Numbered from the stretch's first letter, positions 34,314-47,527 are shown. The stretch is DNA of 64,000 nt from Brevibacillus laterosporus (GCA_007833815.1 CP033464.1:1621501-1685500); one strand, 5' to 3'. A program made the numbers and translations. The notes: generated by a model from the sequence alone, not told the origin.

Positions 34314-35552
34314 ATGAATATGTGGTTAAAAATGTACTTGCTATCTGGATTACTGCTGTTGCTATGTAGCATACAGCCCTCAGAATCCTTGGCAAGTGGC
34401 GGTTCAAAAATTTTACTAGACGGATATCCATTGACGTTTCCAGTACAGCCCCAAGTGGTAAAAGGAACAACCTTAGTACCGTTTCGAGCGATTGCAGAAT
34501 CGATGGGAATTCATGTGCAATGGGACAATGCAACACAGACGATTGTTGCAACCAAACAAAATGGCACTGATGGAACCCAGCTACGTTTACAAATCAACAA
34601 TTCTACTGCTTATGTGAATAATCAACCAATCACATTGGCTGTAAGTCCTACGTTGTACAAGGGGAGTGCGTTAATCCCGTTGCGGGTCTTCAGTGAGCAA
34701 TTTGGGGCTACAGTTAACTGGGACGGGGCTAATCAATCTGTATTATTACAATCTCCACCGAAAGATATATATACCATGGCTTTCTATGCCATTTCTTCAT
34801 TTGGTGAGCGACAACTTATTCCTTCCTTTGATGCAGTAGCCTTTGGCTGGGCAAGAATCAACGAAAAAGGGGAGTTTACGCTTCAAGGTAACGATTTTTA
34901 TTGGCCTAAACCAGCAGGAGATGTAACACCAGAGGGGATAATAAGTGAGGCAAAAGCGGGCGGAACACAGCCCTATTTCATGGTGTTTGCTACGGATGGT
35001 AAAGGCGAACTAATGAACATGCTTCAAACCGCACAGTTACGCCAACAAACGATAGATGGAATTTTACAAGCCGTGCGTAATCAAGCATTTGAAGGTGTTG
35101 CCTTGGATTTTGAAGGATTGGGCTTGAGCGGAGATATCGCTCGCGAGAAACGTTTGTACACAGAATTTGTTGGGCAACTAGCTTCAGTTTTGCATCAGGA
35201 AGGTAAAAAGCTGTCGCTAGTGTTACATCCGTTAAACAGTTCTTATAAAGGCTACGATTACGCGCAATTGGGTTCTCTAGCAGACGATTTGATTATCATG
35301 GCGTATGACTACGGGGAAAAAGGACAACCAGAGAACTTGGACAAAGTAAATCAGGCTATCCAGCTTGCCATAAAGCAGGTGCCAAAAGAGAAATTGATCT
35401 TGGGTATCTCGATGGGTAGTGAAAATGCTGGCACTATTAACAACAAGATTGGTCTAGCCAAGCGGCACGGTTTAAAAGGTGTTTCGTTATGGCGATTAGG
35501 GCTGATTGGACAGCCGACTTACTTGGAAATGCAGAAGGCTGTAGAGATGTAG
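34314..35552 (+). CDS. Secreted copper-amine-oxidase-N domain plus GH18-like protein
   Basis: The 412-residue protein has a signal peptide (LLSGLLLLLCSIQPSESLAS), a stalk domain of the copper amine oxidase N-terminal type at about 30-145 (TTLVPFRAIAESMG and SALIPLRVFSEQFG), and a GH18-like TIM barrel from about 150. The GH18 motif is represented by EGVALDFEGLGLS, keeping the acid Glu but with a reduced DxxDxDxE pattern, and DDLIIMAYDYGEKG follows. Similar proteins bind or trim peptidoglycan or chitin-like polymers, often on spores. Substrate unproven. Confidence 0.85.
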   Translation: MNMWLKMYLLSGLLLLLCSIQPSESLASGGSKILLDGYPLTFPVQPQVVKGTTLVPFRAIAESMGIHVQWDNATQTIVATKQNGTDGTQLRLQINNSTAYVNNQPITLAVSPTLYKGSALIPLRVFSEQFGATVNWDGANQSVLLQSPPKDIYTMAFYAISSFGERQLIPSFDAVAFGWARINEKGEFTLQGNDFYWPKPAGDVTPEGIISEAKAGGTQPYFMVFATDGKGELMNMLQTAQLRQQTIDGILQAVRNQAFEGVALDFEGLGLSGDIAREKRLYTEFVGQLASVLHQEGKKLSLVLHPLNSSYKGYDYAQLGSLADDLIIMAYDYGEKGQPENLDKVNQAIQLAIKQVPKEKLILGISMGSENAGTINNKIGLAKRHGLKGVSLWRLGLIGQPTYLEMQKAVEM

Positions 35553-35690
35553 AAAGAAGTACCTTTCGCAACTTGGGATAGTGCCTTATGAATATCGAAT
35601 TTTGATCATGTAAAAAGGTGGCTTGTTCACCTCCTCGCATACAGAAAAAGACGATGATTTTATCCAATCCAAAATGAATGGGTAACCATT

Positions 35691-35728
35691 AAAATCCATC
35701 CCAGGAATAAAAGGGATGGATTTTTTAT
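35691..35728 (+). terminator. Rho-independent terminator
   Basis: A 12-bp stem AAAATCCATCCC/GGGATGGATTTT runs into a T run and ends the GH18-like transcript. Confidence 0.85.
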
Positions 35729-35886
35729 ATGAAATTCCTCGCCTTCAACTGACTATTCAAATATTGCCGAAAACCATGACGCATGGATATGAATCCTGGT
35801 GGAACGTTGGACAAGCTGAGCTGGCTAATAAGGAAACAATTGTTAAAGTACATGAAGAAGTGCTGGAGAATCGCGCAAAGGCATGG
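35729..35886 (+). pseudogene. C-terminal scrap of an IolD-type gene
   Basis: The frame contains TMTHGYESWWNVGQAELANK then [14 protein letters not shown], closely like the last ~45 residues of trihydroxycyclohexane-dione hydrolase (IolD, inositol catabolism). Everything upstream is missing; the frame begins inside the previous terminator. Its own terminator still follows. This indicates a deleted inositol-catabolism gene. Confidence 0.5.
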
Positions 35887-35922
35887 GTTATGATCCAGAT
35901 ATAGATCATAACCCGTTTTTTT
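35885..35922 (+). terminator. Rho-independent terminator
   Basis: An 11-bp stem GGGTTATGATC/GATCATAACCC is followed by G and seven T. Confidence 0.85.
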
Positions 35923-36011
35923 GTGTGTGCTATGCCATTTTTCTCATCATTTTCGTGATAACATTACTCGTAATCATACTTGTAATAAAAGGAATAAGGA
36001 GGGGCTTTGAT

Positions 36012-36584
36012 ATGAAACCAGAAAAACAAAAAATGCTGGACGGAGAATTATATGATGCATCTGATGCAGTATTAAGCGAAGAACGTCAACAGGCAAGTAG
36101 ATTGACGAGGCTGTACAATCAGTCTTTGGAAACGGAAAAGGAAGTACGTGAAGACATATTAACTCAATTATTTGGAACGAGAGGGGAGGATTGTGTCATT
36201 CAACCCAGCTTTCGATGCGACTATGGGTACAATATTCATGTAGGAGAACATTTTTTTGCCAACTACGATTGCATCATGCTAGATGTTTGTGAAATACATA
36301 TTGGAAAGCATTGCATGCTAGGACCAGGTGTTCACATTTATACGGCCATGCATCCTCTACATCCTCTAGAGCGGGCTTCTGGTAAGGAATATGGCAAACC
36401 GGTCACCATTGGCGATCATGTGTGGATTGGTGGGGGGGCTATCATTAATCCAGGCGTTACGATCGGAAATAATGTGGTTGTTGCCTCAGGAGCAGTGGTA
36501 ACGAAAAACGTACCTGATAACGTTGTCGTTGGTGGAAATCCAGCAGTGACGATTAAACAGATTATGTCCTGCGAAAAAACGTAA
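36012..36584 (+). CDS. maa: Sugar O-acetyltransferase (maltose acetyltransferase type)
   Basis: The 190-residue protein has the Maa N-terminal helical domain ([18 protein letters not shown]) and the left-handed beta-helix of hexapeptide repeats ([20 protein letters not shown]). The catalytic His lies in the [15 protein letters not shown] loop. It transfers acetyl from acetyl-CoA to a sugar hydroxyl; maltose or glucose in characterised members. ATG 36012 has the strong AAGGAGGGG site. The frame also runs upstream through a terminator and can be ignored. Confidence 0.9.
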   Translation: MKPEKQKMLDGELYDASDAVLSEERQQASRLTRLYNQSLETEKEVREDILTQLFGTRGEDCVIQPSFRCDYGYNIHVGEHFFANYDCIMLDVCEIHIGKHCMLGPGVHIYTAMHPLHPLERASGKEYGKPVTIGDHVWIGGGAIINPGVTIGNNVVVASGAVVTKNVPDNVVVGGNPAVTIKQIMSCEKT

Positions 36585-36624
36585 AGCGAACGAACTAAAG
36601 ACATGTTTGATGTGTTACGTAATA

Positions 36625-36665
36625 CAGGTATAGCTCTTCGAGAGCTTACCTGCAATTGTTTTGTT
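36625..36665 (+). terminator. Probable terminator of maa
   Basis: A CAGGTA-AGCTCT/AGAGCT-TACCTG stem with a TCG loop (36625-36652) is followed by a T-rich tail. Confidence 0.55.
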
Positions 36666-36907
36666 TTGCAAAGAAGAAATTTTACGTGTATTGACTTTTG
36701 TGGATAAATATAACGTTTAATTGTTTTACTATTATAAAACTTTGTAGTCGATGTATGTGGGAGAGATATTCGTGCAAAGTCTCATTTTCATTGCGTTAGC
36801 TGTAGTTATCTTTATTTGATAGATACTTGTCAGTTATCTGTGAAGGGTAGTGTGGTTACACCCACTACTACAATAGTCACATTGCCAGTGCCATTTACGT
36901 AAAGTTG

Positions 36908-36944
36908 AGAAACGTCCAAATTTTAAAATTTGGACGTTTCTTTT
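36908..36944 (+). terminator. Strong terminator before the collagen-like gene
   Basis: A 17-bp palindromic stem AGAAACGTCCAAATTTT with its complement is followed by TTTTA. The region 36666-36907 contains an open stretch without start (ending TTTIVTLPVPFT) and no clear gene. Confidence 0.75.
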
Positions 36945-37050
36945 ATTGGAGATAAAGATGAATCAACTTGCTGATTAATTTATAAAAGGCACATTTTTCA
37001 AAAAAAAGTTTGTTTTCACAATGCCGTTTTTCAAAAAATGAATACTGTAA

Positions 37051-40665
<3,615 letters not shown>

Positions 40666-40682
40666 TACAAGGTACGGTTGTA

Positions 40683-40721
40683 AAAAAAGCTGCTCTTCTG
40701 AAATCAGAAAGAGCAGCTTTT
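40683..40721. terminator. Bidirectional terminator
   Basis: The stem AAAAAGCTGCTCTTCTGA and its complement, around a short loop with A and T flanks, separates the collagen-like gene from the convergent 40747-41202 gene. Confidence 0.85.
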
Positions 40722-40746
40722 TCATATCCCAGGGAAACAATCGTAC

Positions 40747-41202
40747 TTAGTGGAACAGTTGATTAATCACCACACATTTTTCAGGAGAATGAAAGGGAAT
40801 TTGCAACTGGAACCCCTCGGTGGCACCTGCGATTAAATAATGGTCCTGAAAGACAAGGTCATTGAAAGCAAACGATTTCTCAAAACAGGCTACCCATTGT
40901 AAATGACGATGTTCATCAAGTGCTGCTACGAATCCATTATGACCAAGGGTACCTGCTCCGACACAATAAAATCTTCGGTGTTCCTCTTTGTAGGTTTCAA
41001 ATAATGAGTGAAAATTCGTAATATTCATAGGGGTTTTAGATAAAAAATCACCAAGGTTAAATGGGCGTAATGTAGTCAGAAAAATTTCGGGGAAAACATT
41101 TAGATGACAGGCAATTGATTCACCATCTGCAAAGTAAAACCCATCTTTAAAAGGTAGTTGCCTTTTTGTCCACAATTGGGAAATAATAGAAATGTACGGC
41201 AT
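40747..41202 (-). CDS. Hypothetical protein (151 aa)
   Basis: The soluble protein has no signal peptide or membrane segment. Recognisable stretches are DGFYFADGESIACHLNVFPE and GHNGFVAALDEHRHLQWVACFE, which suggest alternating strands in one compact domain. A GAGAGGAG site precedes the ATG. It lies alone between a spore-surface gene and an acetyltransferase. I cannot assign a family; an immunity-like or small sensory fold is possible but not supported. Confidence 0.6.
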   Translation of the reverse strand: MPYISIISQLWTKRQLPFKDGFYFADGESIACHLNVFPEIFLTTLRPFNLGDFLSKTPMNITNFHSLFETYKEEHRRFYCVGAGTLGHNGFVAALDEHRHLQWVACFEKSFAFNDLVFQDHYLIAGATEGFQLQIPFHSPEKCVVINQLFH

Positions 41203-41593
41203 ACTATACTCCTCTCGTATTCCAATTCCTATCAGTTTGCTGTCAACGGTCTTTCATACATAAAGCAAGTGAGATGAAGAGCAGACGGACAAGTATTTCC
41301 TGATAAGACAGATAGTTACCTTCAATGTACTGGGAAACTTCCTAATGTTTACATATAAATAATTTGTTATTTTTATAATACCCTTTTTATGGGAACCTAT
41401 CTACTTCAAATCTCTATAAATAAATATATAATTATTTGCATATATGATTGTAGCGAAGAGTTGAATATCGCAAATGATTATAATATAGTGCCAATTATAA
41501 TAGAAAGAGATATAAACATTGGAAGGCATCTTTTTAAGGCTTTATTACGTAATACATTAAAGAATGGAAATGATTGAAAAGAGGTGGCCGACT
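41203..41593. other. Gene-free AT-rich stretch
   Basis: Divergent upstream region of the hypothetical gene and the acetyltransferase. A 62-codon frame at 41389-41577 lacks a ribosome site and has AT-driven composition, so it is not called. No clear regulatory palindrome was seen. Confidence 0.4.
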
Positions 41594-42094
41594 ATGTTTC
41601 AATTAGAAACAAATAGTATGATCTTACGCCGAATGGATTTGTCAGATGTGGAAAGATTAAGCCGAATATTTACCGACCCCATCGCTATGCAATTTTATCC
41701 TTCTACGAAAAAGGAAGAAGAGACGATCGCATGGATTAAGTGGAATCAGGGAAACTACGAAAAATACGGAATAGGACTTTGGATTGCTGAGAGAAAACAG
41801 GATGGGGAATTTATAGGGCAATGTGGCTTGGTACCTCAAGAAATTAATCTTCAACAGGAAATTGAGATTGGCTATTTGGTTGTCCGAAAATATTGGGGAC
41901 AAGGATTGGCTACGGAGTGTGCGATAGCTTGCAGAGAATATGGTTTACACCAACTGGGATATGACCGTTTGATTTCTCTCATTGATAAAAGAAATGCGGC
42001 TTCCAGACGAGTAGCAGAACATGTCGGTATGACGTGGGAAAAAGAAATCATTAAATGGAACAAGACCATGCAATTATACAGCATGAACATATAA
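41594..42094 (+). CDS. GNAT-family N-acetyltransferase, RimJ/RimL-like
   Basis: This 166-residue GNAT protein has the start [20 protein letters not shown], the acetyl-CoA motif [15 protein letters not shown] and the closing segment [21 protein letters not shown] 41594 is set by AAGAGGTGG. It overlaps or nearly abuts the YnfA-type gene, so the two are likely co-transcribed. Substrate unknown. Confidence 0.85.
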   Translation: MFQLETNSMILRRMDLSDVERLSRIFTDPIAMQFYPSTKKEEETIAWIKWNQGNYEKYGIGLWIAERKQDGEFIGQCGLVPQEINLQQEIEIGYLVVRKYWGQGLATECAIACREYGLHQLGYDRLISLIDKRNAASRRVAEHVGMTWEKEIIKWNKTMQLYSMNI

Positions 42095-42123
42095 AATCAA
42101 CATTCTTTACAAGGAGGAAACTA

Positions 42124-42450
42124 TTGATAATAGCAATTCTCTTATTTATCGTAGCTGGTCTAGCTGAGATTGGCGGCGGCTATCTTGTCTGGCTATGGTT
42201 GCGAGAAGCAAGACCGGTCTGGTATGGCCTTGTAGGGAGCATCGTTCTTATCGCTTACGGGGTTATTCCTACTTTACAAAAATTCCCTACATTTGGTCGG
42301 GTATACGCCGCTTATGGTGGCGTATTTATCATCTTAGCAATTTTATGGGGCTGGTTGGTGGACAAGAAAACACCAGATATGTATGACTGGCTAGGAGCAG
42401 CGATTTGTATAGTTGGTGTGGTCATTTTTTTGTGGGCACCGAGACAATAG
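42124..42450 (+). CDS. YnfA/UPF0060-family membrane protein
   Basis: The 108-residue protein has four membrane helices and the family motifs [30 protein letters not shown] and PDMYDWLGA. The TTG start at 42124 is fixed by AAGGAGGAAACT; the frame extends upstream into the acetyltransferase gene without a ribosome site. Members resemble small multidrug transporters, but their role is not settled. Confidence 0.9.
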   Translation: MIIAILLFIVAGLAEIGGGYLVWLWLREARPVWYGLVGSIVLIAYGVIPTLQKFPTFGRVYAAYGGVFIILAILWGWLVDKKTPDMYDWLGAAICIVGVVIFLWAPRQ

Positions 42451-42539
42451 AGGGCATGGTTTCTATCACGTATACAGATGGAGATCATGCCTTTCCATAT
42501 GTTATTTTCTAAAAAAACATGGTAAAGTTTAAATCCTAC

Positions 42540-42568
42540 TTTACATATAGGAATTAATGTATTATAAC
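42540..42568 (+). promoter_or_regulatory. Promoter with CymR-like half-site upstream of the cystine symporter
   Basis: TTTACA (42540-42545), a 17-base spacer and TATAAC (42563-42568) form a promoter. ATAGGAATT inside the spacer resembles the conserved half of the Bacillus CymR box (ATNGGAATT), which would fit sulfur control of the downstream gene. The rest of the CymR consensus is not clear. Confidence 0.45.
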
Positions 42569-42625
42569 TTGAATATGCTTTAGTCACCTTCATGAGAATT
42601 TATCAGAAAGAACGGAGGGAATCCT

Positions 42626-44014
42626 TTGTCAACAGTTTGGATTTTACTAAATATTGCTATCATGTTACTCATTATTTTTGGACTATATACCATGCAAAAG
42701 AAACATATTTCTTTTTCGAAGCGTGTATTTACTGCATTGGCGGTTGGGATTGTCTTTGGAGTTGGCTTGCAATTCATATATGGGGCCAAAACAGATATTT
42801 TAACAGCTTCTATAGAATGGTTTAACATTGTAGGAAAAGGCTACATCAAGCTTTTACAGATGATTGTAATGCCATTGGTATTTATATCTATTTTAGCAGC
42901 CTTTACTAAAGTAAAGCTAACGAACAATATTGGTAAAATTAGTTCGTTGATTATCGGTATCCTGATTGCAACGACCGCTTTAGCTGCTGCCATTGGGATT
43001 GGAACAACACTTGCCTTTAACTTAGAAGCTGTGCAAATTCAACAAGGTGATCAGGAAACATCTCGGGCTGCTCAATTAGAAAAAACATTTGGCCAAATTG
43101 AAGATTTATCTCTTCCGCAAAAAATCGTGGAATTATTACCAGCTAACCCATTCCTTGATTTAACAGGACAACGTTCTACTTCTACGATTGCTGTTGTTAT
43201 TTTTGCCGCCTTGCTTGGCGTTGCTTTCTTAGGCGTAAAGGGTAAACAACCAGAACAGGCCGCATTCTTTGCCAAAATTGTAGATACGTTTTACACGATC
43301 ATTATGCGAGTAGTAAGCATTATTTTGCGCTTAACTCCTTATGGGGTATTAGCATTAATGACAAAAGTAACAGCTACCAGCGATTACTTAGCAATTCTCA
43401 AATTAGGTAAGTTTGTCCTAGCGTCCTATGTAGCGATTTTGATTATGTTTGTCATTCATCTGATCTTACTCGCTATTGCTGGACTTAACCCTATTACTTA
43501 TGTGAAAAAGACGTTTTCTGTTCTAACATTTGCATTCACTTCACGTTCAAGCGCAGGTGCTTTGCCATTAAACGTGGAGACACAACGTGATAAGTTAGGA
43601 GTACCTGAAGGCATCGCCAACTTTGCTGGATCATTTGGCTTATCCATCGGTCAGAATGGTTGCGCAGGTATCTATCCAGCAATGTTAGCCGTTATGATTG
43701 CCCCTACGGTTGGGATTGATCCATTGACGCCATCCTTTATCTTGACTCTGATTGCTGTCGTAGCGATTAGCTCCTTTGGAGTTGCAGGTGTTGGTGGTGG
43801 AGCTACTTTTGCTGCTCTTTTGGTACTATCTACAATGAACATGCCAATAGCTTTAGCTGGTTTGTTAATCTCTGTAGAACCATTGATTGATATGGGGCGT
43901 ACAGCTCTTAATGTGAGCGGTAGTATGGCAGCTGGAGTGATCACTAGTCGTGTAACGAAAGAATTAGACACCTCAATTTATAATGATCAAATGCAAAAAC
44001 AAGTAGAAGCATAA
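42626..44014 (+). CDS. tcyP: L-cystine symporter of the sodium:dicarboxylate family
   Basis: The 462-residue protein has about eight membrane helices plus the two re-entrant hairpins of the DAACS family. The serine-rich motif is FAFTSRSSAGALPLNVET, and the later segments SIGQNGCAGIYPAMLAVMIAP and GVAGVGGGATFAA match TcyP (YhcL) of Bacillus rather than glutamate carriers. A TTG start follows CGGAGGG. Function is import of cystine. Monocistronic, with a strong terminator. Confidence 0.9.
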   Translation: MSTVWILLNIAIMLLIIFGLYTMQKKHISFSKRVFTALAVGIVFGVGLQFIYGAKTDILTASIEWFNIVGKGYIKLLQMIVMPLVFISILAAFTKVKLTNNIGKISSLIIGILIATTALAAAIGIGTTLAFNLEAVQIQQGDQETSRAAQLEKTFGQIEDLSLPQKIVELLPANPFLDLTGQRSTSTIAVVIFAALLGVAFLGVKGKQPEQAAFFAKIVDTFYTIIMRVVSIILRLTPYGVLALMTKVTATSDYLAILKLGKFVLASYVAILIMFVIHLILLAIAGLNPITYVKKTFSVLTFAFTSRSSAGALPLNVETQRDKLGVPEGIANFAGSFGLSIGQNGCAGIYPAMLAVMIAPTVGIDPLTPSFILTLIAVVAISSFGVAGVGGGATFAALLVLSTMNMPIALAGLLISVEPLIDMGRTALNVSGSMAAGVITSRVTKELDTSIYNDQMQKQVEA

Positions 44015-44058
44015 GCTAGTACCTCTCTAGTTACAGCGTTTTCGCTCTTTTTACTTAC

Positions 44059-44106
44059 AAAGTGTCGTCTTGAGACAAACTCCTTGTCCTTGACGACACT
44101 TTTTTT
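44059..44106 (+). terminator. Terminator of the cystine symporter gene
   Basis: An 11-bp stem AAAGTGTCGTC/GACGACACTTT is followed by a T run. Confidence 0.85.
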
Positions 44107-44179
44107 GCTAGGTTGACAAGCATGTGACATCTTACTATAATTCAGAACAATAAGTATTTGAATGTTACGAAAAGAAGAA

Positions 44180-44573
44180 TGAAGCTGTGAAGAGGAAGAG
44201 TAAAGGAAAGCTCTAGTGTCAGAGAGCCGTCTCGTGTGCTGTAAAGATGGTCGCTATCTTTCATTGAAAATCACCTCGGAGCTTTGTTGTGGAACAGATG
44301 GGAGCAGAGTAGGGTCAGATCAAACACCAGACGCTCTGCCCCAAGAGTCTCAGTACATAATAACGAGTTGTCCACGTTATCGGACCAAAGTCTATTCCAA
44401 TTTTCCTCTATCTCGTGTGAATATGGACGGCTCTTTATGTGAGTACCATGGATTGAGGTGGGATAGGACTTGTGGAGTCCGTTTTTGTGAAAAAACGGAG
44501 AATGCTCAGTGGTATCGCGACTCTCGCCTAAGCAATGGAAGTAATCTGCTTTCATGTTGGGCGAGTTTTTTTG
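44180..44573 (+). ncRNA. T-box riboswitch controlling ilvA, probably isoleucine-specific
   Basis: The ~400-base leader contains the T-box core GTGGTATCGCGA (44509-44520) followed at once by a terminator (CTCGCC at 44523 pairing with GGGCGAG at 44559, then a T run). The upstream stem I region includes GAAAATCACC (44266-44275), where ATC at 44270-44272 is a good candidate Ile specifier codon. Uncharged tRNA-Ile would stabilise the antiterminator and switch on ilvA. The exact 5' end is estimated. Confidence 0.85.
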
Positions 44574-44604
44574 TTATATGAAAAAGAGAGAGGCGGAGAA
44601 ACTG

Positions 44605-45864
44605 ATGAATGTAACAACCAGCAAACTCACCATAGAAGATATTCTGGTGGCAAGCCATCTATTGCGAGAAGTAATTGTTAAAACACCTCTGCAACGCAAT
44701 GCGGTTCTGTCGAATAAATACCAGTGCAATGTGTTCCTTAAGCGGGAGGACTTACAGGTCGTTCGTTCATTTAAGTTGCGTGGCGCTTATTATCTCATGC
44801 GTACTTTAACCGAAGAACAAATGAAACGTGGAGTTGTCTGTGCTTCAGCAGGAAATCATGCACAGGGGGTTGCCTATTCCTGTAAAGCGTTAGGGGCGCA
44901 TGGAACGATTTTTATGCCCACTACAACCCCGCGCCAAAAAGTGTCTCAAGTGAAGCTGTTCGGAGGTGATCAAGTAGAGATTGTTTTGGTCGGCGATACC
45001 TTCGATGATTCTTTTTCTGAGGCGATGAAATACGGGAAAGAACATGATATGACGTTCATTCACCCTTTTGATCATGAGAAAATTATTGCAGGTCAAGGTA
45101 CGGTTGGAATGGAGATCTTAAATGATATGACGGAAGCATTAGATTATCTTTTTGTGGGCATCGGAGGGGGAGGTCTAGCGGCAGGAGTTGGAACATGTGT
45201 CAAAGGTATTAGTCCTCTAACAGATGTCATTGGGGTAGAGCCTCAAGGGGCAGCCTCTATGAAGAAGTCTTTTAATGAAAGCCAAGTGGTTGCTATGCAA
45301 GAGATTGATACATTTGTGGATGGAGCTGCGGTCAAGCAGGTAGGACAGCTCTCATATGAGCTATGCAAAGAAGTTATTGACGACATCGTCACGGTACCAG
45401 AAGGCAAAGTATGCAGTACAATCCTTGATTTATATAATCAAAATGCAATTGTAGCAGAGCCTGCTGGTGCACTTTCAATCGCGGCATTGGATGAATACCA
45501 GCATAAAATTAAAGGAAAAAATGTGGTCTGTATCGTCAGCGGAGGAAATAACGATATTGATCGCATGCAAGATTTCAAGGAGCGTTCTCTAATCTATGAG
45601 GGGCTCAAGCATTACTTTATCATTAATTTCCCTCAACGTGCTGGGGCACTGCGAGAGTTCCTAGATGAAGTACTTGGACCGACAGATGACATTACTAGAT
45701 TTGAGTATACCAAGAAAAATAATAAAGATAATGGCCCTGCATTAGTTGGTATCGAATTAAAACAGAAAGACGATTACGAAGCGTTAATGGAGCGGATGAG
45801 ACAAAAAGGCTTCCCTTTTATGGAAATTAATCATAATCCAACCTTGTTTAACCTGCTGATTTAG
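44605..45864 (+). CDS. ilvA: Threonine ammonia-lyase (threonine dehydratase), biosynthetic
   Basis: The 419-residue PLP enzyme has the Schiff-base Lys in RSFKLRGAYY, the phosphate-binding GGGGLAAGVG loop and SAGNHAQGVAYS. A C-terminal ACT-like regulatory domain (about 330-419, HYFIINFPQRAGALREFLDE) allows isoleucine feedback. It makes 2-oxobutanoate, the first committed step to isoleucine. ATG 44605 is preferred, with site AGGCGGAG. The T-box leader confirms amino-acid control. No other ilv genes are in the window. Confidence 0.93.
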   Translation: MNVTTSKLTIEDILVASHLLREVIVKTPLQRNAVLSNKYQCNVFLKREDLQVVRSFKLRGAYYLMRTLTEEQMKRGVVCASAGNHAQGVAYSCKALGAHGTIFMPTTTPRQKVSQVKLFGGDQVEIVLVGDTFDDSFSEAMKYGKEHDMTFIHPFDHEKIIAGQGTVGMEILNDMTEALDYLFVGIGGGGLAAGVGTCVKGISPLTDVIGVEPQGAASMKKSFNESQVVAMQEIDTFVDGAAVKQVGQLSYELCKEVIDDIVTVPEGKVCSTILDLYNQNAIVAEPAGALSIAALDEYQHKIKGKNVVCIVSGGNNDIDRMQDFKERSLIYEGLKHYFIINFPQRAGALREFLDEVLGPTDDITRFEYTKKNNKDNGPALVGIELKQKDDYEALMERMRQKGFPFMEINHNPTLFNLLI

Positions 45865-45946
45865 TATCAGCGGTTGCAAGGCTTTTTTGTTGATAGAGCT
45901 GTTGATCTTACATGAATCCAAATCAGTAAAGTTTGAACAAGAAATA

Positions 45947-45972
45947 GCCCTCCAACTTGACCATTAGAGGGC
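45947..45972 (-). terminator. Probable terminator of rocE
   Basis: A GCCCTC/GAGGGC stem is followed on the minus strand by a modest T-rich tail. Confidence 0.5.
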
Positions 45973-45985
45973 ATTGCATCGATAT

Positions 45986-47407
45986 CTAGATGATGTGGTA
46001 AGTCTTATCTTCATCTGAAGAGCCATTGGTCATGGACTTTCCCTTAATACGTAGGAAGTAATAGATCAAGCAGAACAGAGCGAACACTCCACCGCAATAC
46101 AAGGCTATTCGCTGATTTTTATCAAATGCTAAGCTGGCAAGTACAACGAGATTGAGCGTCAAACTAATTAACGGTAAGATCGGATAGAATGGAGTCCTAA
46201 ATTTTAGATCCTTTAATTTCCCGCCATTCTTTAAATAATGTTTACGGAATGCTAACTGAGAGGCAGAAATTGAAATCCAACCAACTTGCGCCCCTAATCC
46301 AGCAAGAGAGATCAACCAAAGATAAACGGTATTTTCAGCAAACGCGCTAGATAATAAGGATAATAGGGCAATGGAAAAGGTGAGAAACAACGCGTTCATG
46401 GGGACACCTTTTTTGTTTACTTTGCCAAGTGTAGGACTGGCCATTTCTGTTTTTGATAAGGACCACAACATCCTAGTAGCTGCATATAAACCAGAATTAG
46501 CTACGGACAGTAATGCCGTAAGGATAACAAAATTCATAATATCGGCGGCATATGGAATACCAATTTTGTCGAATACAATGACGAACGGGCTTTCAATGAC
46601 CCCTGCTTGTTGATGGGGTATCAAGCCAGCTAGAATCGTGATCGCCAAAACAAAAAAGATAAGTGTTCGCCAAACGGTAGCCCGAATTGACTTAGGAATG
46701 TTTTCCTCTGGATTATCACTCTCACCAGCAGCGATGCCAATAAGCTCTGTTCCTTGAAAGGAGAAGTTCACCGTTATCATCGTGAGCAATAGACCCGTAA
46801 TTCCGTTTGGCAACCAAGAGGTTTCGGCAAAATTGCTCAACATAGGAGCAGCTTCACCACTATGGAATGGTAACACTCCAAACATTGCTGCACCCCCGAG
46901 CACAATAAAGGCTAGAATAGCGGCAACCTTGAAACTAGAGAACCAGAATTCGGTCTCGCCAAAAGCTTTGGCTGAAAGGGCATTGAGTAAAAAGAGGACA
47001 ACACCAAAGATAGCGCACCACATCCAGACCGGTGAATCTGGGAACCAACGTTGCATTAGTAAGCCAGAAGATAAAAGCTCTAAGGCAACTGTTACAGCCC
47101 AGCCCAACCAGTATAACCAACCAATGGTAAAGCCCATTGCTGGACTTATAAATTTAGTTGTGTACGTCTGGAATGAACCAGATACAGGCATGGCAACCGA
47201 TAATTCACCAAGACATAGCATGGTGAGGTACATGATGAAACCACCTACAAGATAGGAGATGACGGCTCCGATCGGACCTGCTTGGCTAATAGTATAGCCA
47301 GAGCCCAGGAAGAGCCCTGTACCAATAATTCCGCCGAGTGAGATCATAAATAAGTGTCTACTTTTCAGCGTGCGTTGTAATTCATGAGAGGAACGTTGTT
47401 GGGACAT
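45986..47407 (-). CDS. rocE: Amino-acid permease, probably arginine/ornithine permease
   Basis: The 473-residue APC-family permease has twelve membrane helices and the signature SLGGIIGTGLFLGSGYTI and FQGTELIGIAAGE. AAT-family members import arginine, ornithine, lysine or GABA. Location next to a RocR-type activator and rocD, and a sigma-54 promoter upstream, make the arginine-degradation permease RocE the best call. Sequence alone does not separate it from GabP or LysP. AAAGGAGAG precedes the start. Confidence 0.8.
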   Translation of the reverse strand: MSQQRSSHELQRTLKSRHLFMISLGGIIGTGLFLGSGYTISQAGPIGAVISYLVGGFIMYLTMLCLGELSVAMPVSGSFQTYTTKFISPAMGFTIGWLYWLGWAVTVALELLSSGLLMQRWFPDSPVWMWCAIFGVVLFLLNALSAKAFGETEFWFSSFKVAAILAFIVLGGAAMFGVLPFHSGEAAPMLSNFAETSWLPNGITGLLLTMITVNFSFQGTELIGIAAGESDNPEENIPKSIRATVWRTLIFFVLAITILAGLIPHQQAGVIESPFVIVFDKIGIPYAADIMNFVILTALLSVANSGLYAATRMLWSLSKTEMASPTLGKVNKKGVPMNALFLTFSIALLSLLSSAFAENTVYLWLISLAGLGAQVGWISISASQLAFRKHYLKNGGKLKDLKFRTPFYPILPLISLTLNLVVLASLAFDKNQRIALYCGGVFALFCLIYYFLRIKGKSMTNGSSDEDKTYHII

Positions 47408-47473
47408 GTTCTTCTCTCCTTTCTTTATGATCTCACAGTGAGAATGGGATGTATGCGTTTACACAAAAATATT

Positions 47474-47491
47474 CTGCAACATTCGTACCAA
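47474..47491 (-). promoter_or_regulatory. Sigma-54 promoter of rocE
   Basis: On the minus strand TTGGTACGAATGTTGCAG matches the -24/-12 consensus TTGGCACNNNNNTTGCA with the GG and GC elements exactly 12 bases apart. It lies about 67 bases before the rocE start. Confidence 0.75.
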
Positions 47492-47527
47492 TTGAAATTT
47501 TCTGAATTATAAAGATGAATGAAGAGG

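Noticed and set aside
34238-34369. 43-codon frame starting MIYNEQMMAQLKEKRKKDKD with GGAG nearby
   Set aside because: It overlaps the start of the GH18-like gene in another frame, and its Lys-rich composition comes from an A-rich ribosome-site region. Evidence is not enough to call a gene.
36740-36900. Open stretch ending in SVKGSVVTPTTTIVTLPVPFT before a terminator
   Set aside because: It looks like the tail of a secreted protein but no start codon or ribosome site was found in frame; too weak to annotate.
41389-41577. 62-codon frame upstream of an acetyltransferase gene
   Set aside because: No ribosome site, AT-driven composition and no recognisable segment.
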